Of a DNA stretch of 64,000 bases, positions 32,393 to 45,630 are shown piece after piece (the stretch's first letter is position 1; every line of letters starts with the position of its first letter). The translations under genes and the position numbers were made by a program. The notes beneath the pieces are model-generated. The model worked only from the letters and a program-made list of their open reading frames with translations, was not told where the DNA came from and did no database searches. The DNA is from Euptelea pleiosperma (Eukaryota; Streptophyta; Magnoliopsida; Ranunculales; Eupteleaceae): NCBI GenBank assembly GCA_035048495.1, contig CM068552.1:24864154-24928153 (forward strand). The letters are read 5' to 3'.

Positions 32393-34948
32393 TGATATTC
32401 GCTCAAAAGTGCTTATTTTAAGCAATTATCCTTTTAGCGTTATTGCATTCTCCTACGTAAAATGCTCTATTTATCTACTTTTCTACGTAATAGTCTCTTC
32501 GGTTGCGTAGAACACACTTTTCTGGACGAAATGGTATATTTGCATGCATTAAACACATTTTCGGAAGTCTAGATATTAAGCCGTTCTAATAAAGTCTCAT
32601 TACGCGCTTCTTCTGTCGCAGGAAACCCCGATGGGACGATTCTCGAGACTTGTGGGCCCAAATCGATCATGAAAGCCCATTATCAAAGCTTAAAGAGCCC
32701 ACATGCTATGACTAGAAGATATGGGCCAAATATGGGCTGAATAAGAAGACCAAAAAGCCGACCCAAAGAACGAAGAGAGCAGGAGAGCCAATGACCAAGA
32801 GACGGACCAAAGCGTTTAAAGCCACATGAGTCAGCAAAGAATGATAGTCGACTCTACTGGAGAAGCGTGAGGATGGTCACAGTTAAGACCAGGGTTCCAG
32901 ACCCTCCGCCAGTGCTTTTCTCTCTATTTTTTTGATATTTTCTCTCTCATCTCTCCTTATTCTCTCTCTCTTCATCTCTCGGTCCTCGAATCTACTGACC
33001 TAACCCCAGAACTCCTGCCCATCGGCTCTATCTCATCTCCCTTAGCTTTCTGACCGTTGGATCTTCTATCGGACCGTTGGATCTTCAATTGGACCGTTGG
33101 ATCTCTCTAGATCCGTCGATCTACCAATCTGGGTCCCAATCAAGTCACCATCCATCCGATCGCCATCAGACTGTCTGTCACATCATCTTGTGAGACGATG
33201 AACATCATCAATCCATGTGGGCCAGTAGCCGAGCCCATCATCATCGACCCGCTGTCCGACCAGTTAGTGGACCCCGTGAATTTCAAAATAATTTTAATTA
33301 AAAAATGGGGGGTCCACTAAATGGGGACATTCCCCAAAGAAAAGTGATGTTTTACTTAAAAAAAAAAAAAAAATATTTTTCATATTTTTTATTTTCAAAA
33401 AATACCCTATTTCCATTAATGGAAATAGGGAGCTTTAAAAAGAGAAGGAGAGGGGTTCGTTCGAACCCTAATCCCCCTCTTTTCTTCTCCTCTCCTTCCC
33501 CGAATCTTCTCCACACGTTTTCCCCTTCTTAATCTTCTTCTTCTTCTTCTTTTCGTTCTTCTTCTTCGTCACCTTCTTCGCGTCTTCTACCGGAGTTGCA
33601 GCCTGCAACTCCGGCCGGCAACAGCTGCGAGCATCTCCCACTTTGTTCCACAACACCTCTCTTCTATCTCACCCCTTTCCACTTCTCTCCCGAGTCTCTC
33701 TTCCATCCTCCAGCCGTTGGGAGCTTCTCCCATAAAAAAAAAAAGAAAAAGAAAAAAGTTTGAAGAGGAAGGGAGGAAGAGGCAAGTTGCACCTCCTCTA
33801 TCGCTCAGCCCCCCTCTCCATCGCCTCCTTGCCGGACTAGATCACCCACCACTGTTGTTGCTATTGGTGTGCCTCCAAAAGGCGAGCCTTCACTTGCAGT
33901 CGCCGGATCGCCCTCCATTAGCGCCGCCCAAAACCAGCCAGCATCGCCTCCTCCGTCTTGGTCACTTGCTGTGCATACCGCCCACCTTTGCTTCATCATC
34001 CTCCTCACCTTTGCTGGGCGTTAGATTTTCAAGCACCAGCCTGCAAGAGCACTTCAAACATCCATCACCCACCTTTGGACCGCCTGCACTTCCGCCCAAC
34101 ACCTCCAATACCGCATCCATCTCCAGAACCTACAGATCGTTCTCCATCTTACCGCTGGCCGTCTTCTTTAGCTAGTGCCGCCCTCCTCTTCTCCTTCACG
34201 AGGTGTAGCCCGTGAGCACCTCACTTCGTGGCTGGGGAGCGCACCAGCAACCCTTCACCACCAACGTGCATCCTCTCCACCCAACTCTCTTGGCCAAACG
34301 ACCACATGGATGCACACCACGCCGTTTCATGGCCGATCATCCCTCTTTAGTTGCTGGCCAATCCTTCGCCGAGTAAGTGTTTGAATCTCAATCTCTCTCT
34401 CTAGTTTCTATCTCTACCTCTCTTTAGTTTTTCTCACTTTCTCTCTAACCTACTCTCTCTCTCTAGGGTAGTTCTCTCTCTAGATTTCTCTATCTATTTC
34501 TCTCTTCGCTACATAGTTTCTCTCTCTAGAATAGCCTTCTTGATAGTTCTCTTTCTACTTTTTCTCATTTCTCTCTCTAATTTTTAAGGCTTTCTAGATA
34601 ATTTTTGAATTTAATTTGATTTTGTAAGACTCATTGAGGATGAATAAAATTGTTATTTTTGCATTTGTTAGTTTACTTTTGTGTTTTTGGTTGTTTATGG
34701 CGATTTCTCTCTCTAAAAATTACTAAGCATGTTTTAAATCGCTTCACCATTCTCACCCCACCACAATTTCTGAGATAAATCCGTTATTTCATGTTCATGA
34801 GTCGCGCTAACTAACCCCGAGTGCGGATCGACATCCGACACGAATCCCTATACAAATCAGTCAATTTTGCAGGATAATCGGATAAAGATTAAAAATATAT
34901 TGATTTTAGGGTTTCCGTAACCAACGACGCGGAAAAATCCTACTTTCA
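32393..34948 (+). repeat. E2 5' LTR
   Basis: The 2556-bp LTR starts TGATATTCGCTC and ends CTACTTTCA, followed by AA and the PBS. It contains a tRNA-like block at 32846-32908, a perfect 26-bp palindrome at 33405-33430, CT-rich tracts at 34380-34580 and the CGGAT hairpin at 34824-34837. Open frames in 33700-34400 are low-complexity translations. Confidence 0.9.
33405..33430. repeat. perfect 26-bp palindrome in the E2 LTR
   Basis: The arm CCCTATTTCCATT is followed directly by its exact reverse complement, with no spacer. An identical palindrome is at 41496-41521 in solo LTR A3. A TTTAAAAAG motif follows 4 bases later, so it may belong to a core promoter. Confidence 0.8.
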
Positions 34949-34950
34949 AA

Positions 34951-34966
34951 TGGCGCCGCTGCCGCT
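34951..34966 (+). other. E2 primer binding site (tRNA-Asp type)
   Basis: TGGCGCCGCTGCCGCT starts two bases after the LTR. It matches the tRNA-Asp complement except for one base (GCTGCC for GTTGCC). Confidence 0.85.
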
Positions 34967-36650
34967 CGGGTGTTCGAGAGTGCGAAAAAGGACGTAAAGA
35001 CGGAATTGGAAAGTTGCTGAAGCGAAAAGCTGCTCAATTTGGCCAGCCCGACCTTTTCGGGAAACTTTCTATTTTTTTTTGTTTTTGTTGATTTTTACCA
35101 GTTTTTAAATTACTATTTTTAATGCCTCGGAAGGCCGAGTGCAATTTGTAATAATTTAGGAATTTTACTGCTTTCCATATACCTGCTAGATCTTGTTCTA
35201 AGGTTTTTTAGAAACCCTAGATTAAGTGAAAAATACAAAAAAATAATAATAATAAAATCAAAATTCAAAAAAAATTAGGGTTTTATATTCTGCCGATTTT
35301 AGAAATCACCAATCAAGGATTTGCGATTTTTGGAAAGATTCCAAAATCTTGAAACTCTGCTTAATTAGGGTTTCCCCTCTTAGAAGTTTCCTCTTTAGAA
35401 GAATTTCTATCTTTAGAAATCTTCCGAATTTGGAAAAGTCTGCAAAAGGAAACACCCCAAATCTAGCAGAATTTCAATTTTGGAAAATTTCCCAAAATTG
35501 TAAGGGATCTCGTAATCAAATCTTTCTTGGAAGATCTCCACAGTTCGGGAAACTTTCCAATCTAGGTATTTTCCAATCTGGGAATTCCTACATTTTAACC
35601 CATCTCGAATTTGGAAATTAATTCAAAAACTTGCCTAAATCCAGTGCTTGTTCTGTGAACCCTAAAAAGGCAAGGATCTTCCAAATAGAATCCCGAATAC
35701 CTAGACCGTGCGATCTAACTTTTCTGTAGGAACACTATCCAGTGTGGGTAGGGAGCGAAAGCTCAAAGAGGTGGAGTCGGGCCCAAGCCCATTAGGATAC
35801 CCCTCCCTAACCCACGGAGGAGACCCCGTGGCGTGGCCCACGGGAGGTAAGTCCCTATCCTCGCCTTGAGTACGATACGGTGTTATTGGGTGCATCATTG
35901 CCGCTTGTCTGTTTGCTTTAGCATCCATATTCTTCGACTTGCGTGGCGTGGCCGTTAATCAATCAACTCTAAGAGAGCAGACCCAGCTCCAAATTGAAAC
36001 TGGTGGAATTTCATCACCCACCTCATCATTCCAACTGATTTGATCCCAAGGCTCCATTTAATTAAAAAGAATCAAGAAGTAGAGTCAATTAGCCCGGTGT
36101 TCGAGGAAAAATCCACACAAAGCGAACCCGCTTAACATCCAATCGAAATAAGACCACGAGCGCGGGTCCCTGTTGTCTAACACACCCATAAGTCCCTGCT
36201 ACTCAAGTACACTGAGCTCGACGTGGTATCTTGGACTATTCGGCGGTTAGTTGCGTGTGGACGAGGAACACGCATCAACCCTAGCTTAACCCGAGGGAAC
36301 ACTCTTCTTATCCACTTGACCAATCCGGTTAGTCTGGGACGTACTTAAGTCAGCCATTGTGCCGCACGTCTGTCTAGGCTTCGGATTGCCTTGTTGTTAA
36401 CTAGAGCTAGTACTAAAGGATTCGCTCTGAAGAGTGTAGCCTGGTGAGAACCTCTGAGTGCAAAACAGTTAGTCCGGCGGTTAAAAGATAAACCAGTGGT
36501 CCGCCCACTGTCATAATCTACTCTAGCCCCAAAAACTAACAAAGATAATTCCTAAAATATATCCTGATTCTTAGAATAGGATTATCTGTGCTTGGTGTGC
36601 ATCATTTAGGATAGTGTTCCTCTCTGGCAACTTTTTGCCGAATATAGAGC
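34967..36650 (+). other. E2 leader, non-coding
   Basis: About 1.7 kb between the PBS and gag holds no convincing gene. It is shared with the non-coding elements E4 and E5 up to about 36606, which points to cis-acting functions such as packaging. A 7-bp perfect hairpin (CCCGTGG and CCACGGG arms, 35825-35844) is followed directly by the donor-like AG|GTAAGT (GT at 35847). Confidence 0.7.
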
Positions 36651-38690
36651 TTGCCTCATTCGCGTATGCCCATTTGGAATCGTCCGAACAAACGCTTGAT
36701 TCGATCTGAGAATCACGTCCCTACAGTGGATCCTCCACTGAATTCTTCCCCATCTCTTTCCCCACCCGCCTCCCCCAGTACTACTACCTTTGTAGTCATG
36801 GCAGTCGAACGACCTCTTATCGAAACGTTCGCCCCTATCTCTGCGAATCCGCCCACTTGCATTATTCTCCCACCTACTACGGCGGTACAGTTTGAGATCA
36901 GACCGCAGACGATCCAAATGCTGCCTACCTTTCGTGGTCTCCCAAGAGAAGACCCATATTCCCATATTAGGGAATTCCAACATGTCATCCTACTTTTCAA
37001 GAATCAGAACCTCGATGATGACAATGTGCGTCTGCGAGTTTTCCCATTCTCACTCAAAGACCGAGCCTCAGATTGGCTATACTCCTTACCCGCTGATTCA
37101 ATCAGCAGTTGGAAAGAGTTGGTGGGCAAATTCATGTCTAAATTCTACCCCATGACTCGGACCAACCAAATGAAGCAACTCATCCAGGACTTTCGACAGA
37201 AGTCCAATGAGAAATTTTTCGAAGCGTGGGATAGATTCCAAGACTACCTGACTAAGTGTCCCCACCATAGCATCGACAAGGGCAATCTTGTCCACGTCTT
37301 CTATAAGGGACTTACTGATGAGTCCCGGACCATGATAGAGTCAATGTGCCAAGGAAAATTCCTGCACCAAACTCCGACCGATGTATACAAATTCTTGGGA
37401 GAATTAGGAGAAAACTCTCAACATTGGACGACTGACTCAGAGTTTAGTCGAACCACTTTGGTCCAAAGGACAACCAAGGGACATGATGCTACAGCTGATA
37501 CTGAGCTTCGATCAGTTATTCAAGAGTTGAGCAAGTCAGTCTCGGCATTGGCTGTGTCTGTACAAAAGCCTACTCAACAATCTACCCCAGTCATGCATGT
37601 GGGACACGAGAGCCCTATGGAATCCTATACCCTTTGTCTGCAACCATCCCATACTACTGAGCATTGTCCTTTGAATGAAGGATGGTCTAATCCTCTTCAG
37701 GAAGAAGTTTGTGCTTTCAGCACATACAAACCACCCACTCAGAACTCGTATAGTCAATCTTATCATCCTGACACGAGAAATCACCCTAACTTCTCTTGGA
37801 GGCCTCAGTCTACTCAACCACAAGCTCAACCTCCACGTCAGCCTCCGAGTATGTATCCTCCTGGGTTCAATCAACCCAATAGGCAATTCAATCAGGGACA
37901 ATACCAGCAGAGTCAGTACCCATCTACTCAAAACCAGCAGTTCCAACAGGGTCAATACTCTGGACAATAGAGCACATTTCAGAATCAGCAAAGAGTTCCC
38001 CAGAACTTTCAGAACCAACAGATTGTCCCAACTAATTCTCCCGCCTATAACTATAATGCCCCGATGAGCTCGAGTCGCGAATTGGTGCCTCAGCTCCCAT
38101 TAGCTAGCCCCCAACAGTTGGCCCCCAAACTCGGTATCGAGGACCTTCTAGCTCAACTCATTACTCAATCTATGCAACGCCTAGAGCAACAGCAACAGCA
38201 ATCCATGCTTCGTCTAGAGCAACGCTTAGGTAACCTGGAAGTTGAGAAAGCTAAAGGCATCTTCCCTAGCCAACCCATTGCCAACCCTAAAGGAAATGCC
38301 AAAGGGGCAGTATATGAGATCGGATCCCAATCTCAAAGCCAGAATGAGAACTATCAAGGGGAGGTGCAAGCTGTAACCACCCTACGATCTGGAAAAACTG
38401 TGGACATGGGAGTCCAACCACCACCGGTGCCATCTCCAGCACCCATCACTCGTACAGAGGAAACTAGTACCAATCCTACCTCTGCTTCTTCTACCTCTGC
38501 ACCAACATCAGATATCCCTGTGCAGAAATCGAAGGCTAAAGACAAATCCATTTGTCGAGTAAAGCCTCCCTTCCCGGACAGACTTGTCCAAGATAAGCGG
38601 GATCAGCAATTCTCAGAGATCTTAGACGTCTTTAAAGACGTCCAGATCAATATCCCATTCCTTTCTGCTATCAAGCAAATCCCCTCCTAA
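36651..38690 (+). pseudogene. gag: E2 gag
   Basis: The frame runs from 36651 and a likely start is ATG 36669 or 36798. The capsid-like Retrotrans_gag core is recognisable from DPYSHIREF through HHSIDKGNLVHVFYKGL. A zinc-knuckle remnant reads YTLCLQPSHTTEHC, where the first Cys of the usual CxxC has become Tyr. The C-terminal part is Gln/Asn/Pro-rich. TAG at 37968-37970 replaces a Gln codon that is intact in E3, and TAA at 38688-38690 replaces a Tyr codon. The product would be structural Gag. Confidence 0.88.
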
Positions 38691-39929
38691 GCCAAATTCC
38701 TTAAGGACTTGTGCACAGTTAAGCGGCGTACGCATGTACCCAAAGCTGCCTTCTTGGCCGAAAAAGCTACCGCGTTCATTCAACGCAATAGTGTGATCAA
38801 ACACAAGGATCCAGGTAGCCCAACTGTCTAATGTGAAATTGGAGACAACTTTAGTTGCACTGCTTTGCTAGATTTAGGGGCTAGCGTTAACCTCATACCA
38901 TTCTCGGTATATCAGCAGTTAGGACTGAAAGATATGAAGCCTACCAATGTCACCCTGAAATTGGCTGATTAGTCCATCAAGATTCCAAGAGGAATCATTG
39001 AAGATGTCCTAGTAAAAGTCACTGACTTTTATTATCCTGTGGACTTTATCATTCTCGACACCGAGCCGTGTCAGGATAACCGCATTCCGGTCATCCTAGG
39101 CCGTCCTTTCCTTGCCACCGCGAATGCACACATCGAGTGCCGGGACGGAAACATGTCCATTGCTTTTGGAAACCTCAAAGCTGAGGTCAATATCTTTCGT
39201 CTAATGCAACAAGACGTCGATCGCGATGTGGCCGATGAAATGTGTGCCGTTGAGAGCCTAATTCCGGACTCCACCGAAGATATTCTTAAACAGTGTCTAG
39301 CACACTTTGGGGCTGACTTTGCAACAGAGTCAGCTATTTCTGATCTCAATGGTCTTTTGGAGACTGCTCCACTGATAGAGATCCCCGCTCCACTCATCGA
39401 GTTCGAGCCTCTGATAACCATGGCCAGAGAACCCATCATTCCTTTACCTACTGAAGTCAAACCTCTTCAATCCGTGTCTTCTGTGACACCTATTTCTACT
39501 CCATCTGCTCCAAAATTGGAACTTAAGCCTCTTCCCACAGATCTTTCCTATGCCTATCTTGGTCCTAAGGAAACCTACCCTGTCATTATTGCTTCCGCTT
39601 TGTCTGAGAGTGAACGTAAGAAACTTCTCGAGCTGCTTAACGAGCACAAATCTGCGATAGGTTGGACTATAGATGATATTCGTGGCATAGACCCCTCGGT
39701 GTGCCAACATCACATCTATCTCGAGATGAATCCAAAACCTCTCGAGAACACCAGAGGAGGTTGAACCCCGTCTTGAAGGATGTAGTCCGGGATGAGGTCC
39801 TTAAACTGTTAGATGCGGGTATCATTTATCCCATCTCCGATAGCAAATGGGTGAGTCCTATTCATGTCGTCCCTAAAAAGGCAGGATTCACAGTTGTGGA
39901 AAATGAGAACAAGGAAATGGTAACCCAGC
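38691..39929 (+). pseudogene. pol: E2 protease and start of RT
   Basis: The frame continues from gag. The aspartic protease region shows ALLDLGASVNLIPFSVY and, further on, [14 protein letters not shown]. Stops are TAA 38829-38831 (Gln in E3) and TAG 38970-38972, the latter shared with E3. A one-base deletion near 39724 relative to E3 shifts the frame just before the RT N-terminal region, which then continues to the solo LTR A3 insertion at 39930. Confidence 0.87.
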
Positions 39930-42199
39930 TGAAAGTAGGATTTTTCCGCGTCGTTGGTTACGGAAACTCTAACTTCAACACATTTTTAATTGATCCGAGA
40001 CATTTAACCTGTAAAATGGGCAATTTTGCACAGTGGCTCGTGTCGGATGTCGATCCGCACTCGGGGTTTAGTTAGCGCAAACAAGAACATAAAATAACGG
40101 AAGAATGTAAAAAAATCATGGTTCATAAATGCTTCTAAAAAGATGAATGGTGGGATGAGAATGATGGAGAGGTCGGGATTTAAAACATGCTTTTGATTTT
40201 ACTGATATCAAAGAACTATAATTCGCAAAAATCATATAATTCAAAAGAGAACACTAAAACCAAGAATAATTGCATTAATTTAAACTGTCATTACATCAAA
40301 GCAAAACTTACATCATTCAAACTAATCTAGAAAGAAGTAAAACTAGAGAGAGAGAAAGAGTTAAAATAGAGAAAATCTAGAGATTTTTAGGGCTTGAAAC
40401 AAGAACTAAGAGAAGTCCTAGAGAGAGAAAGATAGACATAGATAGAGAAATTGAACGGACCGAGGGATAAGGGAGGGAAACTGTATTTTGATCTTACCAT
40501 GGTGGTTGCGGGTTTCCAGTGTTGTAGGCTCATACCGTGGAAGGTCATATTGAGTTTCCGGCCAAGAAATGAGATGTGCAGTCCGATCGTGGCAGTAGCT
40601 TGGAGAAGTAGATCATTGTGGTCTGGGCTATGGAAGGCGCACCAACAGGTGGTTGTTGCTCGCCGTTTGGGGATGAAGGAGGTGTTGCTGCTGGTGCAGC
40701 CTGTGGTGTAGTGGAAGCGAAAACAGTAAGTGGAGGTAAACCTTGTTGGTTAGGCCAGCAAGGAGTGGAGCTACTGGGGGACTTGCTGATGAAGATGGAG
40801 GAACGGTTTGGTGATGCGTTTATGGCAGCAACGCAAGGTTTAACGGCCCGCAACTTGCAGGCCGTGGCAGCAGCAGGTGGAATGGAGATAGGTAGGGGCG
40901 ATTTCTCCTTCTTCTTCTTCTACTCTCTTTCTTATACGATGGGTGGAGGTGATAACCGGACCGACCGGAGTTGCAGGTCCGGCTACACGGTGGCTGAGAT
41001 CGTGGAGATCCGTTGGGCAGCAAGGAAGAGCACCAAACTCGCAACTCGATGTTGCAGGTGGGGTTGGTGATGAGAAACACCGTGAGTGCTTGCAAGGAGA
41101 AGGCAAACACAGGCAGTGTAGTGCCGTTGGAGTTGAAGATCACCAGCAGGTGGTACCGGCGACTGTGGTGGGCGGTAATGGAAGGAGGGACGGTGAAACT
41201 GTTGCTGTTTGCACCACCAGGACGGTGTGGGCAGCTGCAAGATAGAACAGAAAAAGGAGAAGAAGAAAAAGGAGAAGAAGAAGAAGAAGGAGGAGAACCA
41301 GATGGCCGGAGTTGCTGCCTGCAACTCCGGCGAAGATGGAGGAGGAAGAAGAAGAAGAAAAAGAAGAAGAAGAGAAGAAGAAGAAACGGCCACCGGTGGA
41401 GGGAGAACGTGGGGGGATTGAAAGGGGGGAAGAGAGGATGAGAGGGGAGAGGGATTAGGGTTCGAACGAACCCCTCTCCTTCTCCTTTTAAAGCTCCCTA
41501 TTTCCATTAATGGAAATAGGGTATTTTTTGAAAATAAAAAATATGAAAAAAATAATTTTTTTTTTTTAAGTAAAACATCACTTTTCTTTGGGGAATGTCC
41601 CCATTTAGTGGACCCCCCATTTTTTAAAATTTAATTAAAATTATTTTGAAATTCACGGGGTCCACTAACTGGTCGGACAGCGGGTCAATGATGATGGGCC
41701 CGGCTACTGGCCCACATGGACTGATGATGTCCATCGTCTCACAAGATGATGTGACAGACATTCTGATGGCGATCGGATGGATGGTGACTTGATTGGGACC
41801 CAGATTGGTAGATCGACAGATCTAGAGAGATCCAACGGTCCGATTGAAGATCCAACGGTCAGAAAGCTAAGGGAGATGAGATAGAGCCGATGGGCAGGAG
41901 TTCTGGGGTTAGGTCAGTAGATTCGAGGACCGAAAGATGAAGAGAGAGAGAGAATAAGGAGAGATGAGAGAGAAAGTATCAGAAAATGGAGATAAAAGTA
42001 TTGGCAGAGGGTCTGGAACCCTGGTCTTCACTGTGACCATCCTCACGCTTCTCCAGTAGAGTAGACTATCATTCCTTGCTGATTCATGTGGCTTTAAATA
42101 CTTTAGTCCGTCTTTTGGTCATTGGCTCTCCTACTCTCTTCGTTCTTTGGGCCGGCCTTTTGGTCCTCTTATTCAGCCCATATTTGGCCCATATCTTCT

Positions 42200-45100
42200 T
42201 GTCACGCTCCGAATCCGGATACCCAGATACGACCCAAAAATCCGTGGATCGACCCGTACCCGAACCCAGAGGTGATCCATGAATGTTCCCTAGTGGTCCA
42301 ATTAGGTCAATTAGACAACTAAGGTTCATTCGAAAACCCACTACGTAAAAAAGAATGTGATGTAGAAAACAAATAATTAAAATAATTCATAACTCAAACA
42401 ATTTAATCAATCAACTAAATGTGGAGAGAAGGAGGTGAGAACATACTCTCAATCAAAGGACTACATGCCCGTGAAAATAAATAAATAATGTTATAAAATA
42501 ATTAAATACAACTTTCTAAAGTGTGGGATCGACTCCCAAATCCTCGCCGATCTCCTCGAATGCACCAGAGTCTTTCGTCTCAAAATCATCTCACGTACCC
42601 GACTCTTCAAAATCTGAAAATGGTATCGGTGTAGCACCGTGAGCCGAGGCCCAGTAATACAACAGTGTGCATGGTATGATATCATACTATACAAATTTTT
42701 AACCAAGGTATGCATCTCGATCATATAATAAGGATGACATGAATATGATGTGAATGCAAGTGAGTACGGGATGCCAATGCAACTAGTACCCATAACCACA
42801 TAGGGTCTCCATCTCCTTCCCGCACTGGGAGCGGTCTCATTGACCCATCTGCAGGATATAATAACGTCTGGGGCCTTTCACCCTAGGGTACCGAACCCTG
42901 ATTAATTGATAAAACCAATATAAACGTATATAATATACTTCAACCCCGTTCCCTTATGCACCCCTTATATGAAATGACGTGATGATCATGGTATGACAAC
43001 AAGATGTACTAGGGTTACATGACATAAGCACACATGTATTTAACATTTAAATAAAAATATAAAATGAACCAATGATCATTAAGAGTAATAATATGGGAAC
43101 GAATTAGGGTTAACCATGAATAACATGTAACAATCACCGAAGGTCACGATCAACACGGATGAATAATATAAGTAGAAATCACAAGACAATCCAACACACC
43201 ATGGCCGAACCCTATGAGGGATCCATGACACAAGGTCGAACCCTAAAGAGGGATCCAAGACACTTGGCCGAACCCTATGAGGGATCCAAGACACATGGGT
43301 GGGATCCCCATGCATACAAGTATAGGTTGAACCATCTAGGTATAATAGTCAATAAGACATGACCAAATATCACAATCAACATCAATGAATAATATAAGTG
43401 AAAATCGCAAGAGAATCCAACACGCCATGGCCGAACTCTATGAGGGATCCATGACACAAGGTCGAACCCTAAAGAGGGATCCAAGACACTTGGCCGAACC
43501 CTATGAGAGATCCAAGACACATGGGTGGGATCCTCATACATACAGGTATAGGTCAAACCATCTAGGGTTTAGTCAAACAACAAGGTTAAAACCTTAATAG
43601 TTAATAATCATGACCGAACCACGAACAATTAATAGATTTTTCACAAAAATGTTCTGTATTATAAAAATCATAACTAAATAAATATGAATTAGAAAAATAT
43701 AAACTCAATGGATTTAAAAACTAGATCCATAGAGGTTTTTAAGAAAAATAAATAGAAAAATATTCAGATTCAAAATATAGGTCAAAACTCTTAATTAATT
43801 GGGCCAGACAGAATCTGGGACACAAAAAAGTCCCGCACATTTAAAACCTCATAACTTAATCAATACATATCAGAAAAATACAAACTCAAGGGTTATAGAA
43901 ACTAAATTGATAGATGTATCTATGAAAAATAATTAAAAAATATTTAGGTTAAAAATATAGATTGAAATCTCAAGTGAATTGGACCGTGTAAAATCTGAAA
44001 TTCTGGGTTTTACAGAAAAGTCCAGCATGTTTGAAAAATCATAACTTAATCAATACAGATCAGAAAAATATAAACTCAAAGGTTCTAGAAACTAGATTGA
44101 TAGAGGTATCTGTGAAAAATAATTAGAAAAATATTTAGGTTAAAAATATAGATCAAAATCTCAGGTGAATCGGACCGTGTAAAATCTGAAATTCTGGGTT
44201 TTTTTTGGTAAAGTCATACAACTTAGAAAAATCATAACTTAATCAATAAAAATCAGAAAAATATAAACTAAACGGTTTTGAAAAATAGATTCACAGAGGT
44301 ATTTAGAAAAATAATTATAAAAATATTTTAATTATGAAAATACAACGAAAATGATAAAGAACATAATCATCCGTTATAGGTACAAAATAGACGATGACCC
44401 AACCCATCATGGTGGCCCAAAATAAAGATCAACCCAATAAGAATAAAATAAATATTGTTGAAATTAATTTATAATGAGTATCAACCATTATCTAATGAAA
44501 GAGAAACAAAATCTTGAAGAAAAACAAGTATAGGATGGATCAAACGCACTTACCTCAATGTTTCTTGAATTTTAATGAAAATCAAAAGTTTCTTCACATT
44601 TGAAAGTCGTCGGATCATCCTCTCCTCGGAGTATGTTCTTCTAATCGGAGTCCCCGTCAATTCTCTCTTCTTGCTCGAGTGCGATCGGTGCCCAGATGAA
44701 GGTTTAATGGAGCTTTCTCTATTCTTTAATGGAGTTTGGTTTTGTGAAAGCTTCTAAAGCTTTAGGGTTTTTCATAAATAGGTTTAGGGAAGGATTAGGG
44801 TTTCTATTTTGTTGAAATTCGTAACTATCAAAGGGATGACTTTTTCAACCCTCAAAAACTTATATTTTACACTATGAATGGGTTAGGAATGGGCCCAAGG
44901 CCCATATACATCAATAGGCTTCATTTAAGAATATTATTAAACCCAAAAGGTTTCTAGATTAGCCATACGGGCCTACCCAATAATTATAACACAATTAATT
45001 ATTAATTAATTCAATCAAACCATATTATATAATTTAAAGTCCATACAATAAGGTATTGACACATGTCACACACATAAATCACAAAAACGTTCAAAACCCT

Positions 45101-45630
45101 AGAAAAATGTCAAATGACATTGGAATGACCCAAAAGTGATTTACGGGTCCCACGCTCCTATTAAATAAATAAAATATTATTTTTGAAAATAATAGAATTG
45201 TATGAAAGTTCAAAAATTACGAAAATACTATTTTTGTCAAAATCTCTCGAAATCTCTCGCTAAGGTTTTTATGTCTCAAGAAAGGTTCCAAATTTCTCGG
45301 GTAAGCTGGAAATGTTAAAATAGGAATATTTTTGGTGTCTCGGGCCCACAAAAATAATTTTTTTATAAAAGTTCTGGAATGTTAGTTGGGGAAAGAAAAA
45401 GTCCCCTGCAAGTTATGATTCATTATTTTTAGCAAGAATTTAGCCATAAAGTGCGAGTTTCAAAAATAGCAAGTTTTTCAAAGTTGTCATAATGAAACCA
45501 AATTAAACATACATACTCAACAATGATATTAAACCATAAAAACAATAATAAGAGTCTGAAAAAGTTTCAGGTTTTCATTTATTAGGTGAATTTACCGTAA
45601 TACCCTAGAACGAAAGTTCAGGGTATTACA
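42200..45630 (+). mobile_element. B3: solo LTR of the second family inside A3
   Basis: It starts TGTCACGCTCCGAATCC and ends GGGTATTACA, 3431 bp. The flanks are cttct (42195-42199) and gttct (45631-45635), a TSD with one mismatch; the uninterrupted site is seen in E2 near 32711 and in A2 near 17210. It is the closest relative of B1, in the opposite orientation, and contains the intact target site of E1. Confidence 0.87.
43159..43612. repeat. 226-bp tandem duplication in B3
   Basis: Two units of about 226 bp start near 43159 and 43385. Each contains a nested short repeat around GAGGGATCCAAGACAC. B1 has a single copy at about 4950-5175. Small open frames across each unit reflect the repeat. Confidence 0.75.

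Noticed and set aside
35701..35928. Minus-strand frame conserved in part at 51981-52163
   Set aside because: The leaders are conserved at nucleotide level in all three elements; the frames end differently and lack coding-type substitution bias as far as I can judge by eye.
43159..43597. Two similar 67-70 codon frames, also present once in B1 at 4956-5171
   Set aside because: They follow the 226-bp tandem duplication and the nested GAGGGATCC repeats in a solo LTR.
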